DNA of 64,000 bases from JBBDIP01 sp050260675 (lineage in GTDB: Bacteria > Bacillota > Sulfobacillia > Fermentithermobacillales > Fermentithermobacillaceae). The position numbers were made by a program, and so were the translations under genes. Below are positions 15,944-24,304 of this stretch, in pieces. The stretch's first letter is position 1, and each line of letters starts with the position of its first letter. Below the pieces are notes generated by a model that searched no databases, was not told the DNA's origin, and saw only the letters and a program-made list of their open reading frames with translations. The stretch is taken from NCBI GenBank assembly GCA_050260675.1, contig JBLNCN010000005.1, forward strand, positions 372,001 to 436,000. Reading direction: 5' to 3'.

Positions 15944-15967
15944 ACAGTTGAACAACCGTTCAACTGT
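15944..15967. promoter_or_regulatory. ArsR-type operator dyad
   Basis: ACAGTTGAAC and GTTCAACTGT form a perfect 10-bp inverted repeat separated by AACC. TTGAAC..GTTCAA is a typical half-site arrangement for SmtB/ArsR repressors. It sits 30 bases upstream of the arsR TTG start, where it would overlap the promoter of the arsR-zntA operon. Confidence 0.75.
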
Positions 15968-16034
15968 CTAATCATGCATATTCCTCCGACTACCCGCCCA
16001 ATCCTCCACAGTCTCCACAAAAGGCCTTTGATCG

Positions 16035-16076
16035 CAAAAAAAAGAAGGACCCCCTCCCGGCGCGGGCAGGGGTCCT
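16035..16076 (-). terminator. Intrinsic terminator after the Na/Pi cotransporter gene
   Basis: Read on the minus strand, AGGACCCC pairs with GGGGTCCT (16069-16076 with 16046-16053) and is followed by TTCTTTTTTTT. It lies about 20 bases past the stop of the gene at 16097, a textbook rho-independent terminator. Confidence 0.85.
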
Positions 16077-16096
16077 ATTGTTCTCGCAAAGATGCC

Positions 16097-17734
16097 CTAC
16101 GAGGCGTTGAAGCCTCCCAAAGCCGCGCAGACCTTCACGATGTGGTCCGCGATCCTCTCCAGGTAGTTGATCACATCGAGGAAAATGAGTCCGGACTCCA
16201 CGCTGCATGTGCCTTGTTCCAGTCTCTCGGCGTGGCCCTTCTGGACCTCCTCCGAGAGCCTGTCTATCTCATCTTCCATGCCCTCAACCTCATGTATTCC
16301 CGAGGAATCGCCCGCCTCGAGCACCGATATAGTGCGCTCGAACATCTCGATGATGATCTCCTCCATCTTGCGGAGATCGTCCGTCGCTTCCTTACTGAAG
16401 TGCAGGTTCTTCTCCATCTTCTCGTAGGCGAGCCGCGCGATACTGAGCGAGTGGTCGCCGATCCGCTCCACGTTGTTGATCCCTGAGATGAGGGTCGGTA
16501 TCATCTCCGATTCCGAGTGACTTAAGGCCCGCTTCGACAGCTCCACGATATACTGGGTTATCTGCTTTTGGAGATCGTTTAGGGTGTTCTCGTCATGTTC
16601 CGCCTTCTCAAGGCTGGAGGTGTCGCCCTTGTGGAAACCGTCCATGACCTCGTCAAACATCCGCCTGGCGATGCCGGCAGTCCGGGCGCTCTCAAGTATC
16701 GCGGCCTTCATAGCCGCCACCGGAGTATCCAGAAGGAGCTTGTCCGTATAGACAGGGACCATCTCCTGGTCCTCTTCTTTCCCGCGGATTATGGTCTCGA
16801 GGAACCTCACGTACTGCTTGGTGAGGGGCAGGAAGACCACAGCCGAGAGCACGTTGAAAAACGTGTGGGAGTTGGCGATCTGGGCGGCGATGCCGCCGCC
16901 CGGCTGCACGTAGACAGTGCCGGCCTCAACTAAGCGCACGAACCAGGGCAGGGCGATCCAGGCCATGAGGACGCCGATAATGTTGTAGAGAGTGTGGGCC
17001 CACGCGGTGCGCCTGGCGTGGATGTTGCCGGTAAGGCTCGCAAGTTGAGCGGTTATGCAGGTGCCGATGTTGTCGCCGAACATGATGCAGATTGCAGCCC
17101 GAAGGTCGAGGAGGCCAGCCTGCCCAAGGACCATGACAAGTCCCACCGTAGCGGCGCTGCTGTGAACCGCGGCGGTGGCGATCACCCCGAGAGCGATGGC
17201 AACCACAGGGATCGAGGCGTAGTTCAGGAAGAAACTACGGAGCGTCGGGTCAGTCTGCATGAACGGGACGCCCGAATTCAGGATCTTGAGGCCAAGAAAC
17301 ATCATCCCAAACCCCATGACGGAGTCGCCCACGTTGCGAAGAGTACGGTTCTTGCTGAGCATGCTGACAGCGAACCCTATGCCCAAGACGGGTAAGGCTA
17401 TGTCGGTCAGCTTGAACTGGAAGCTGAAAGCCATAAGCTGCGCCGTGATGGTGGTGCCGATGTTGGCGCCGAAGATCACACCGATGGCTTGAGGGAGTTT
17501 CATGAGGCCGGCGTTTACGAAGCCGACGGTCAAGACGGTAATGGCGGTGCTGCTCTGGACCAGCGCCGTGAGGAACGTCCCAACAAGGAAGGCGGTCCAG
17601 ACCCTGCCAGTCAGGACCGACAGGATTTTGCGCATCAGCTCGCCGGAGGCCTTCTCGAGGCCGTTTCCCATCTTCTCAACGCCGTACATGAGAAGCGCCG
17701 TACCGCCAATTAGCCCGAAAACGAGTTCCTTCAT
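16097..17734 (-). CDS. Na+/phosphate cotransporter with PhoU-like C-terminal domain
   Basis: A 545-residue NptA-type transporter (PF02690 family). Two inverted repeats of the transport domain are visible, with the Gln-Ser-Ser motif FLTALVQSSTAITV in the first and AVHSSAATVGLV in the second, and about eight to nine membrane helices up to residue 310. The remainder (about 335-540) is helical and PhoU-like, with INNVERIGDHSLSIA and INYLERIADHIVKV, the paired E-x-x-D metal-binding repeats. ATG at 17734. No pst or pho genes adjoin it, so the regulation of phosphate uptake is not visible here. Confidence 0.9.
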   Translation of the reverse strand: MKELVFGLIGGTALLMYGVEKMGNGLEKASGELMRKILSVLTGRVWTAFLVGTFLTALVQSSTAITVLTVGFVNAGLMKLPQAIGVIFGANIGTTITAQLMAFSFQFKLTDIALPVLGIGFAVSMLSKNRTLRNVGDSVMGFGMMFLGLKILNSGVPFMQTDPTLRSFFLNYASIPVVAIALGVIATAAVHSSAATVGLVMVLGQAGLLDLRAAICIMFGDNIGTCITAQLASLTGNIHARRTAWAHTLYNIIGVLMAWIALPWFVRLVEAGTVYVQPGGGIAAQIANSHTFFNVLSAVVFLPLTKQYVRFLETIIRGKEEDQEMVPVYTDKLLLDTPVAAMKAAILESARTAGIARRMFDEVMDGFHKGDTSSLEKAEHDENTLNDLQKQITQYIVELSKRALSHSESEMIPTLISGINNVERIGDHSLSIARLAYEKMEKNLHFSKEATDDLRKMEEIIIEMFERTISVLEAGDSSGIHEVEGMEDEIDRLSEEVQKGHAERLEQGTCSVESGLIFLDVINYLERIADHIVKVCAALGGFNAS

Positions 17735-17934
17735 GGTTCACCCTCACGTCCTTAGCAGCCGTGGAACTACAGTTGTTCGACGCAGGCGCTCACTTCATCC
17801 CAAATTAACCACATTGGCTGCCCATGTCCAGGATTCCTGCACGACGCCGGTGGATCCTGAAGGTGGGCCCGTGCCCCCTAGCGAAATGTATCCAATCCGT
17901 CCTAACCCTTGGGACCCGCGAGGAGGACCCCGCT

Positions 17935-20055
17935 TTGACAAAACGTCCGCTATCGGCAGAAGACCTCATGAGCCTGCGATGTTCGGGAGACGCTCGCCTA
18001 TCGCCGGACTCCAAAACAATTGTCTATGTTACGCAAACACACGACAAGGAAAAAGAGAAGTCGGAAACCCACCTCTGCCTTGCCTCCGTCGAAGACGGCA
18101 GAGTAATGCGGCTTACGGCCGGAGACAAGGACAGGTCTCCGCGGTGGTCGCCCGACGGGAGGAGAATAGCGTTCGTGTCCGACAGGTCCGGCCAGAGCCA
18201 GATCTGGGTGATCGACCTGTCAGGCGGAGAGGCTTACCGCCTGCCCACCAAGGAATCGGTCCAAAGCGAGCCCACGTGGGCCCCTGACGGAAAGCGGATC
18301 TACTTTGCATCCAACGCCTTCTCCAAGCCGTCTGACTGGGTTCCCTATCCCGGCGCGCCCGAGAGCGATCGTTCCAGGGCGGAGGACCAGGCCAGGCGCG
18401 CATTGACGCCCAAAGGCGGTTCGGATAGGCCTGAGAGCGGCAAAGATGGCCCCAAGCCGAACGACATAAAAGTCATAACCCGGCTGCGCTACCGCTTTGA
18501 CGGCACGGGTTACTTCGGAGACCTGCGTCGCCACGTATTCTCTGTCCCTGTGCCGGACTCGCCGCCCGCCCCGGCCGACGGCCTGGCGACGCAGGTGACA
18601 TCAGGCGACTTCGATCACAACCTTGCCTGCGTGACTCCCGACGGCGCCCATATCATCGTGTCCGCCGTGCGCGAGGACGACGCCGACTATCGCCAGAACG
18701 GGCAGCTTTGGGCATTCCCGGCATCAGGCGGAAGACCCGCGCTCTTGTACGATGCACCCGGCCCCGTCATGGGCGCTCAGATATCACCTGATGGAAACTG
18801 GCTGGCTTTCGTGGGCCACGACCGCAAGAGAGGCGTCTCGACCCGGAGCGATCTTTGGGTCCTGGAGGTCGGCGGGTTCTTGGCCTCTTTGCGAGAAGGC
18901 AAGCGGCCTCTGCCTCTCACCGCGTCCGATGCCGTGAACGTGACCGCCCCACTGGACCGGCACGCCGGCGGCATGGCAGGTTCCGAACCACGGTACGGAG
19001 GGTTTGGCCCATCACTCGTCTGGGATGAAGGCTCCCTCTACTTCCCGCTGGAAGACCACGCGGAGGTCTTCATCTGCAAGACTTCGGCTCCCTCCTGGCA
19101 AGTGACCCGCGTATTCGGACAGGAAGGGCGGGCCATGTCCAGTTACGACCTAAAGTCCGGGGTACTGGTCTTCACCGCGTCTACCACTGGGGCTCCCGAG
19201 GACATATTCGTCCAAAGCGGCGGCGCCGTGACGAGGATCACCAGGGACAACGACGACTTCATGGCCCAGGTGGCCGTGGGCAAGTCCGAGAAGTTCAGCT
19301 ATCACGCGCCCGACGGCCAGGAACTGGACGGCTGGGCCGTGTATCCGCCAGGCTACGAAGAAGGCAGGAAGTATCCGACCGTGCTCCTGGTCCATGGCGG
19401 ACCTCACGGCGCCTACAGCTCAGCCTTCATGTTCGGCGCCCAGTTCTTCGCATCCAACGGTTACGCCGTGATCTATTGCAATCCGAGAGGGAGCATCTCG
19501 TACGGCCAGGAGTTCATGGCCTGTATCGACGGCGATTGGGGCAACAAGGACTACACCGACGTCCTAGCTTGCGTCGACGCAGCCATCGCCAAGGGCTTTG
19601 TGGATGAAGACAACCTCTTCCTGCACGGATGGTCCTACGGGGGCTACTGGACCGTCTGGGCGGTCACCCAGACCTCCCGGTTCAAGGCTGCCTGCGCCGG
19701 AGCCTGCGTATCCAACCTGCACTCGGACTACAGCATAGCCGATATCATGTGGTCCAACGAGCACGAGTACGGCGGCAAGCCCTGGGAGAAGGCCGACCTG
19801 CTCCTCGAACGGTCCGCTCTGTCGCACGTGGCTAACGTTACCACTCCGGTGCTGCTCCTTCACGGGGAGAACGACCTCCGGTGCCCCATCGCCAACTCGG
19901 AGCAATTCTACGTAGCGCTGCGCAGGCTGGGAAAAACGGCCGTCATGGTGCGTTACCCTGACGAGTACCACGGCTTCAGGAGACCGCTGCACAGGGTCGA
20001 CCGGTACCAAAGGATCCTTTCCTGGTTTGACCACTATAGGCAGATTACTCGATAG
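17935..20055 (+). CDS. S9-family serine peptidase (prolyl oligopeptidase / acylaminoacyl peptidase type)
   Basis: A 706-residue intracellular peptidase. The N-terminal two thirds is a beta-propeller with TolB/DPP-like blades (RSPRWSPDGRRIAFVSDR, EPTWAPDGKRIYFAS). The C-terminal alpha/beta-hydrolase has the nucleophile in HGWSYGGYW, the acid in HGENDLRCP and the His in YPDEYHGF. No signal peptide is seen. The frame is open from 17824, but TTG at 17935 has AGGAGG eight bases upstream and starts at the expected LTKRPLSAEDLM. The 3' end overlaps the convergent HAD gene by 11 bp; a terminator hairpin lies beyond, inside that gene. Confidence 0.9.
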   Translation: MTKRPLSAEDLMSLRCSGDARLSPDSKTIVYVTQTHDKEKEKSETHLCLASVEDGRVMRLTAGDKDRSPRWSPDGRRIAFVSDRSGQSQIWVIDLSGGEAYRLPTKESVQSEPTWAPDGKRIYFASNAFSKPSDWVPYPGAPESDRSRAEDQARRALTPKGGSDRPESGKDGPKPNDIKVITRLRYRFDGTGYFGDLRRHVFSVPVPDSPPAPADGLATQVTSGDFDHNLACVTPDGAHIIVSAVREDDADYRQNGQLWAFPASGGRPALLYDAPGPVMGAQISPDGNWLAFVGHDRKRGVSTRSDLWVLEVGGFLASLREGKRPLPLTASDAVNVTAPLDRHAGGMAGSEPRYGGFGPSLVWDEGSLYFPLEDHAEVFICKTSAPSWQVTRVFGQEGRAMSSYDLKSGVLVFTASTTGAPEDIFVQSGGAVTRITRDNDDFMAQVAVGKSEKFSYHAPDGQELDGWAVYPPGYEEGRKYPTVLLVHGGPHGAYSSAFMFGAQFFASNGYAVIYCNPRGSISYGQEFMACIDGDWGNKDYTDVLACVDAAIAKGFVDEDNLFLHGWSYGGYWTVWAVTQTSRFKAACAGACVSNLHSDYSIADIMWSNEHEYGGKPWEKADLLLERSALSHVANVTTPVLLLHGENDLRCPIANSEQFYVALRRLGKTAVMVRYPDEYHGFRRPLHRVDRYQRILSWFDHYRQITR

Positions 20056-20836
20056 ACAACAGCGGCAGTACTCCGTATAGATCGCGGATGACCCCAAGGG
20101 GACGGCTACGGTCGGAAACCCCCGTAGCCGTCTTTACTTTGTCTGGAGTTTCGGCTGGGGGCGGCGGGAGCCTCAGGACTCCCGGGATCCCTAACCGGGC
20201 AGGACCCTGTATGTCTTCCAGCAAGCGATCTCCGACGAACAGCGCTTCTTCCGGCCTCACCCCCGCCTTCGACAGAGCCGCGGCGTAGATGGCAGGATGG
20301 GGCTTTCGCCAGCCCAGTTCCGAAGAGAGGATCCGGAAGTCGACGAGGGGTAGAATGCCTTGCTCAGCAAGGTAGTGGTCGATTACTTCCGGTTGGACAA
20401 CCGTGTTCGAGACTATGCCTATCTTGAGTTCCGGCCTGGCCGACCTCAGTTTCTGAAGGACCGGGATAGTCTCGGGAAACGGCCTGTCGTACTTACATAG
20501 GTCCCGGCCGAACGCCAGGGCTATCTCCGCATCAGCCTCGACCTGGAAAGGCCTCCCTGCCTCGACCAGCGTCGAGCCGATGTCGTCTTCGCGGAATACC
20601 GGGTCTGCGAAGGAAACTTTGGCGGCGGCTTCCCTATCCGCGCGCCTTGCATTGGCGCGCCATACTATACCCAGAGCCAGCTTGTCAACCTGCTCCGCCG
20701 ATGCACGAGGCCCCAGCATAGCTTCTGCCGCCCTGGTTGTGGCTTCACGCATCACCTGTTCATGGGGGATGCCGGCGAACGCGTCCCAAAGCGTACCTCC
20801 CAGGTCAAAAAGGACCGCTGAGAAGACTCTCTTCAT
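20045..20836 (-). CDS. HAD-superfamily hydrolase
   Basis: A 263-residue hydrolase with motif I as LFDLGGTLWD, motif II around GIVSNTV, the motif III Lys in the LGWRKPHPAIY segment and motif IV VGDRLLEDI. In motif I the second Asp of the usual DxD is Gly, so a phosphatase acid catalyst is missing; this variant is common in HADs of uncertain activity. An alpha-helical cap lies between motifs I and II. ATG at 20836 is preferred to the upstream GTG at 20854 because GGAAGGGG precedes it. It is followed by a histidine phosphatase gene in the same direction upstream. Substrate unknown. Confidence 0.85.
   Translation of the reverse strand: MKRVFSAVLFDLGGTLWDAFAGIPHEQVMREATTRAAEAMLGPRASAEQVDKLALGIVWRANARRADREAAAKVSFADPVFREDDIGSTLVEAGRPFQVEADAEIALAFGRDLCKYDRPFPETIPVLQKLRSARPELKIGIVSNTVVQPEVIDHYLAEQGILPLVDFRILSSELGWRKPHPAIYAAALSKAGVRPEEALFVGDRLLEDIQGPARLGIPGVLRLPPPPAETPDKVKTATGVSDRSRPLGVIRDLYGVLPLLSIE
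20101..20140 (+). terminator. Intrinsic terminator of the S9 peptidase gene, inside the HAD gene
   Basis: GACGGCTACGG (20101-20111) pairs perfectly with CCGTAGCCGTC (20122-20132), followed on the plus strand by TTTACTTT. It lies 46 bases past the peptidase stop and within the last codons of the convergent HAD gene. The opposite strand lacks a T tract after the stem, so it acts only on plus transcripts. Confidence 0.75.
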
Positions 20837-20866
20837 CTTCCAGACCCCTTCCACCGGAATCGATGT

Positions 20867-21487
20867 CTACCCTTCGAAGCCCGCCAAGTGATCGCAGTCG
20901 CTCACCTTCAGGAGCTTCCATCCCGCTCCGTCATGCTGGAGCACCGTTATGGAGCAGTTGCCGACAACCGGCCGCGAGAACTCGGGATCAGGCTCGGCAA
21001 GTTTCAGGATGCTGCGGATTGCTCCGCCGTGGCTGACCACGCCTATGGTGGCGTCGGGCTTATCTTGGTTCCACGAAAGAAAGTCCTCCATTGCCCTCTG
21101 TACCCTTAGGTCAAGGTCGGCATAGGATTCCCCGCCCGGCCGGCGGACAGTATAACGACGCTCGATGAATGACTTGTGGAATTCGGGGAACTGCTCCGCT
21201 GTTTCCTTGTCGTTCAACCCCTGTAGCTTGCCCCCGTTGATCTCCCGAAGCCTCTTGTCCCTAAGCAGGCTGCAGTCGTGGTATCGCATTATGGCTCTCG
21301 CGGTCTCGTACGCCCGCGAGAGGTCTGAGGAGTAGACGGCATCGAAGCGGACGTCCCGGAGCGCCTCGGCTACCCTATCTGCCTGCATATGCCCTTTCTT
21401 CGAGAGCGGAACGTCCATGTGTCCTTGGAAGACGCCGTTCCTGTTAGCTTCTGTCTCGCCGTGGCGTATCACGTATACTGTCAGCAT
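20867..21487 (-). CDS. Histidine phosphatase family protein
   Basis: A complete phosphoglycerate-mutase-like phosphatase of 206 residues. VYVIRHGETEANRNGVFQGHMDVPLS gives the catalytic His8 region (quoted motif core RHGETEAN), VYSSDLSRAYETA follows at about residue 52, and GVVSHGGAIRSIL carries the second His. ATG at 21487 begins the canonical N-terminus; the longer open frame upstream adds low-complexity residues and is rejected. It adjoins a HAD hydrolase on the same strand (30 bases). It is useful as the intact comparison for the broken copy at 1405-1978. Substrate not determinable. Confidence 0.88.
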   Translation of the reverse strand: MLTVYVIRHGETEANRNGVFQGHMDVPLSKKGHMQADRVAEALRDVRFDAVYSSDLSRAYETARAIMRYHDCSLLRDKRLREINGGKLQGLNDKETAEQFPEFHKSFIERRYTVRRPGGESYADLDLRVQRAMEDFLSWNQDKPDATIGVVSHGGAIRSILKLAEPDPEFSRPVVGNCSITVLQHDGAGWKLLKVSDCDHLAGFEG

Positions 21488-21683
21488 AAAGGACCCGGCC
21501 GTAACCGGGCTGCTTCCCCCTTCCGATTCTCCCGACCTGCCGGTGCGCCCGGCTTCTCCCATGCTTCGCTGTGCCCAATCCCAACACCTTCAGAGCTGAA
21601 AGCGCCTGCTTACAGCGATGGCGCCCGGGAAGGATCCCGCCGCATGAATACTGAATCCCTACTGTAAAGGAGGGAAGACCAAT

Positions 21684-22886
21684 TTGACCACCGTTGCCAT
21701 TACAAACGCACTCGTACTCACAGCCAGCGGCGGCACGGCGACCCCGGCGGTCATTGAGGGAGGGACCGTGGTCCTGACCGGCGGCAAGATCTCGGCCGTC
21801 GGCAAGGACGTCGCCATCCCGCAGGGTGCCCGCATAATCGACGCCAAAGGTATGGTCGTAACGCCCGGGTTCATCGACGCCCACTGCCACATTGGAGTAG
21901 CCGAAGACGGCGCAGGTTGGGCAGGCTCCGATGGAAACGAATCAACAGACCCCGTTACCGCAGAGGTCAGAGCCCTTGACGGGATAAACCCTATGGACAT
22001 CGCCTTCAGGGACGCCATCGCGGGCGGGATCACCTGCGTGCAGGTAGATCCCGGCAGCGCCAACATCATCGGCGGCGAGACCTTGGTCATGAAGACCTGG
22101 GGCAGTCCGGTTGTTGAAGACTTGGTGATTAGGCGCCCCAGTGGCCTCAAAGCAGCTTTGGGCGAGAACCCCAAGAGGAACTACGGGTCTCAGAGGAAAA
22201 GCCCCGCCACCCGCATGGGCAACGCCGCGGTGCTAAGAAAGGCTCTTTGGGCGGCCAAGGACTACATGCGCAAGAAAGACCTCGCCAAGGACCCGGACAA
22301 GGCGCCCGAGGTAAACCTGAAGCACGAGTCTGTGGCCAGGGTGCTGAGGAGAGAGATCCCGCTCCGCATCCACGTCCACAGGGCCGACGACATTATGACC
22401 GCCCTTCGAATAGCAAAGGAGTTCGATATCGACATCTCCCTGGAGCACTTCACCGAAGGGGACAAAGTGGTAGACCGCGTTGCTCCACTCCGCATCCCCG
22501 TCACCATGGGACCGTCCCTGACCGCCAAGAGCAAGCTTGAGGTGAAGGACATCGGGTTCGCCGCGCCTGTGGCGGTAATGAAGGCCGGCATGAAGATGGC
22601 CATTATCACCGATCATCCCGTTCTCCCCATCCAGTACCTGCGCATATGCGCCGGCCTGGCGGTCCGGGAAGGCATGGATGACAGTGAGGCCCTCCTTGCC
22701 ATAACCAGGTACGCCGCTGAGATCGCGGGCGTTGGCGACCGCGTCGGGTCGATTGAAGTGGGCAAGGACGCCGACCTGGTCGTCTGGTCCAACTGCCCCT
22801 TCGAGTACGACTCGAAGGCCCTGCACGTCTTCATAGACGGCAAAGAGATTGAAGCAAGGCCCGCGAAAGGTGGTGACCTCCTGTGA
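21684..22886 (+). CDS. Amidohydrolase, first of a tandem pair
   Basis: A 400-residue metal-dependent hydrolase of the imidazolonepropionase/dihydroorotase-like amidohydrolase superfamily. The TIM-barrel metal ligands are visible: H-x-H in GFIDAHCHIG, two His in RIHVHRADD and LEHF, and the catalytic Asp in IITDHP. N- and C-terminal beta segments form the small composite domain (VGSIEVGKDADLVVW). TTG at 21684 lies behind AGGAGGGA. The next gene encodes a close paralogue and overlaps by four bases, so the two are translationally coupled and may form a hetero-oligomer. The substrate is unknown. Confidence 0.86.
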   Translation: MTTVAITNALVLTASGGTATPAVIEGGTVVLTGGKISAVGKDVAIPQGARIIDAKGMVVTPGFIDAHCHIGVAEDGAGWAGSDGNESTDPVTAEVRALDGINPMDIAFRDAIAGGITCVQVDPGSANIIGGETLVMKTWGSPVVEDLVIRRPSGLKAALGENPKRNYGSQRKSPATRMGNAAVLRKALWAAKDYMRKKDLAKDPDKAPEVNLKHESVARVLRREIPLRIHVHRADDIMTALRIAKEFDIDISLEHFTEGDKVVDRVAPLRIPVTMGPSLTAKSKLEVKDIGFAAPVAVMKAGMKMAIITDHPVLPIQYLRICAGLAVREGMDDSEALLAITRYAAEIAGVGDRVGSIEVGKDADLVVWSNCPFEYDSKALHVFIDGKEIEARPAKGGDLL

Positions 22887-24055
22887 ACCCCGAGAAGATA
22901 ACCGCCTACGTTAACGCTAAGCTCTACCCCATTTCGTCTCCCCCGGTCGAGGGCGGCACACTCCTGGTTAAGGGTGGGAAGATCGTCGCGGCTGGTGCAG
23001 GGATTCCTGTCCCCCAGGATGCCGAAGTTCACGATCTTGCCGGGAAATACCTGTTTCCGGGTTTCATCGACGAGCACACTCACGTGGGCCTATGGGGCGA
23101 GTGGTACGGCCCGCCTGAGCACGACGGCAACGAGTCCACCAACCCCGTTACGCCGGAAGTCCGGGCCCTGGACGCCATCTGGCCGGACCACTCGGCTTTT
23201 GCCGATGCCAGATCAGGAGGGATTACCACCATCCAGATCACTCCCGGGTCAGGCAACATCGTGGGCGGCGAGTCGGTCGTGGTGAAGACCGCCGGCAGGC
23301 TTGTTGAAGACATGGTGGTGAGGAACCCCAGCGGCATGAAAGCCGCCCTGGGCGAGAACCCGAAGGGGAACTACGGCAACCAGAAGAAGATGCCCTCCAC
23401 CCGCATGGGAAACGCGGCGGTCCTGCGAAGCGCCCTGCTAAAGGCTCTTGATTACGAGCGCAAGATGAAGAACGGCGAGAAGGACGCGTCGAAGGCCCCT
23501 GATGTTGATCTGGGAATGCTCGGATTGCTCAAGGTGCTGCACCGGGAGATCCCGCTCAGGATCCACGCCCACCGGGCCGACGATATCGTCACCGCCGTGC
23601 GCATCGCAGAGGAGTTCGACATCGACTACTCCATCGAGCACTGCACCGACGGCATAACTGTCGCCGAGTTCCTGGGCAAGCGCAAGGCCAAGGTCAACGT
23701 TGGCCCCTCAATGTGGCACAGGGCCAAGATCGAGACCCTGAACATCAGCGTCGAGACCCCAGGCGTGCTTGCCAAGGCCGGGTGCCGGGTGAGCATCATC
23801 AGCGACCACCCCTTCCACCCAATCCAGTTCCTGACCACGGCAGCCGGACTGGCGTGGGGCGCTGGTATGCGCGAGGAGGACGCTCTGCGGGCGCTGACCT
23901 TGACGCCGGCCGAAACTCTGGGCGTGGAAAACCGGGTCGGCAGTCTGGAGCCGGGAAAAGATGCTGACTTCGTGGTCTGGTCCGGCCACCCGTTCAGGGT
24001 ACGGTCCAAGATCCTGCAGGTGTTCATAGAGGGAAGCCAGGTCTTCGGAGAGTGA
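22883..24055 (+). CDS. Amidohydrolase, second of a tandem pair
   Basis: A 390-residue paralogue of the preceding gene. Shared landmarks include GFIDEHTHVG, the long common stretch around NPSGMKAALGENPKGNYG, RIHAHRADDI and SIISDHPFHP, and the C-terminal NRVGSLEPGKDADFVVW. The same metal ligands are kept, so both copies look catalytically competent. It starts at GTG 22883 overlapping the TGA of the first gene (GTGA), with GGTGACCTCC upstream. A strong hairpin and an intrinsic terminator follow at 24115-24207. Duplicate followed by retention of both active sites suggests either two related substrates or a heteromeric enzyme. Confidence 0.86.
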   Translation: MNPEKITAYVNAKLYPISSPPVEGGTLLVKGGKIVAAGAGIPVPQDAEVHDLAGKYLFPGFIDEHTHVGLWGEWYGPPEHDGNESTNPVTPEVRALDAIWPDHSAFADARSGGITTIQITPGSGNIVGGESVVVKTAGRLVEDMVVRNPSGMKAALGENPKGNYGNQKKMPSTRMGNAAVLRSALLKALDYERKMKNGEKDASKAPDVDLGMLGLLKVLHREIPLRIHAHRADDIVTAVRIAEEFDIDYSIEHCTDGITVAEFLGKRKAKVNVGPSMWHRAKIETLNISVETPGVLAKAGCRVSIISDHPFHPIQFLTTAAGLAWGAGMREEDALRALTLTPAETLGVENRVGSLEPGKDADFVVWSGHPFRVRSKILQVFIEGSQVFGE

Positions 24056-24114
24056 TTGGAGCGTAGCCGCTCTGAGAAATGGTATGGGGCGTAGACCGCC
24101 CTGTCAAGAGCGGT

Positions 24115-24163
24115 GGGGCGTAAGCCGAGGGATGTTTCGTGCGATGAGCTCGGGTTACGCCCC
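24115..24163 (+). terminator. Long hairpin after the amidohydrolase operon
   Basis: GGGGCGTAAGCCGAG (24115-24129) pairs with CTCGGGTTACGCCCC (24149-24163), 14 of 15 positions, around a 19-base loop. No T tract follows directly; it may be an RNA-protecting 3' structure upstream of the true terminator at 24185. A partial copy of its 5' arm (GGGGCGTAGACCG) lies just before it. Confidence 0.5.
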
Positions 24164-24184
24164 GCAAATAGGCTGTATCGGGAT

Positions 24185-24219
24185 GGCCGGGGTTATTCGC
24201 CCCGGCCCCTTTCCATTTT
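24185..24219 (+). terminator. Intrinsic terminator of the amidohydrolase operon
   Basis: GGCCGGGG (24185-24192) pairs with CCCCGGCC (24200-24207) around TTATTCG, followed by CCTTTCCATTTTA on the plus strand. It lies 130 bases downstream of the second amidohydrolase. Confidence 0.75.
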
Positions 24220-24248
24220 ATGTGATCGTCATCACCTGATCGTCATGC

Positions 24249-24304
24249 CATTACGCTATCATAGCATTACGCTATCATAGCATTACGCTATCATGGCATT
24301 ACGC
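24249..24304. repeat. 16-bp tandem repeat, about 3.5 copies
   Basis: CATTACGCTATCATAG is repeated at 24249, 24265 and 24281 (the last with one change, TGG for TAG) with a partial fourth unit at 24297. The fourth unit carries the TAA stop of the M14 peptidase gene read on the minus strand. Just upstream a 10-bp direct repeat TGATCGTCAT occurs at 24223 and 24237. No spacers are present, so this is not a CRISPR. Confidence 0.9.

Noticed and set aside
24249..24304. Possible CRISPR array
   Set aside because: Units are 16 bp and head-to-tail without spacers, and no cas genes occur in the window.
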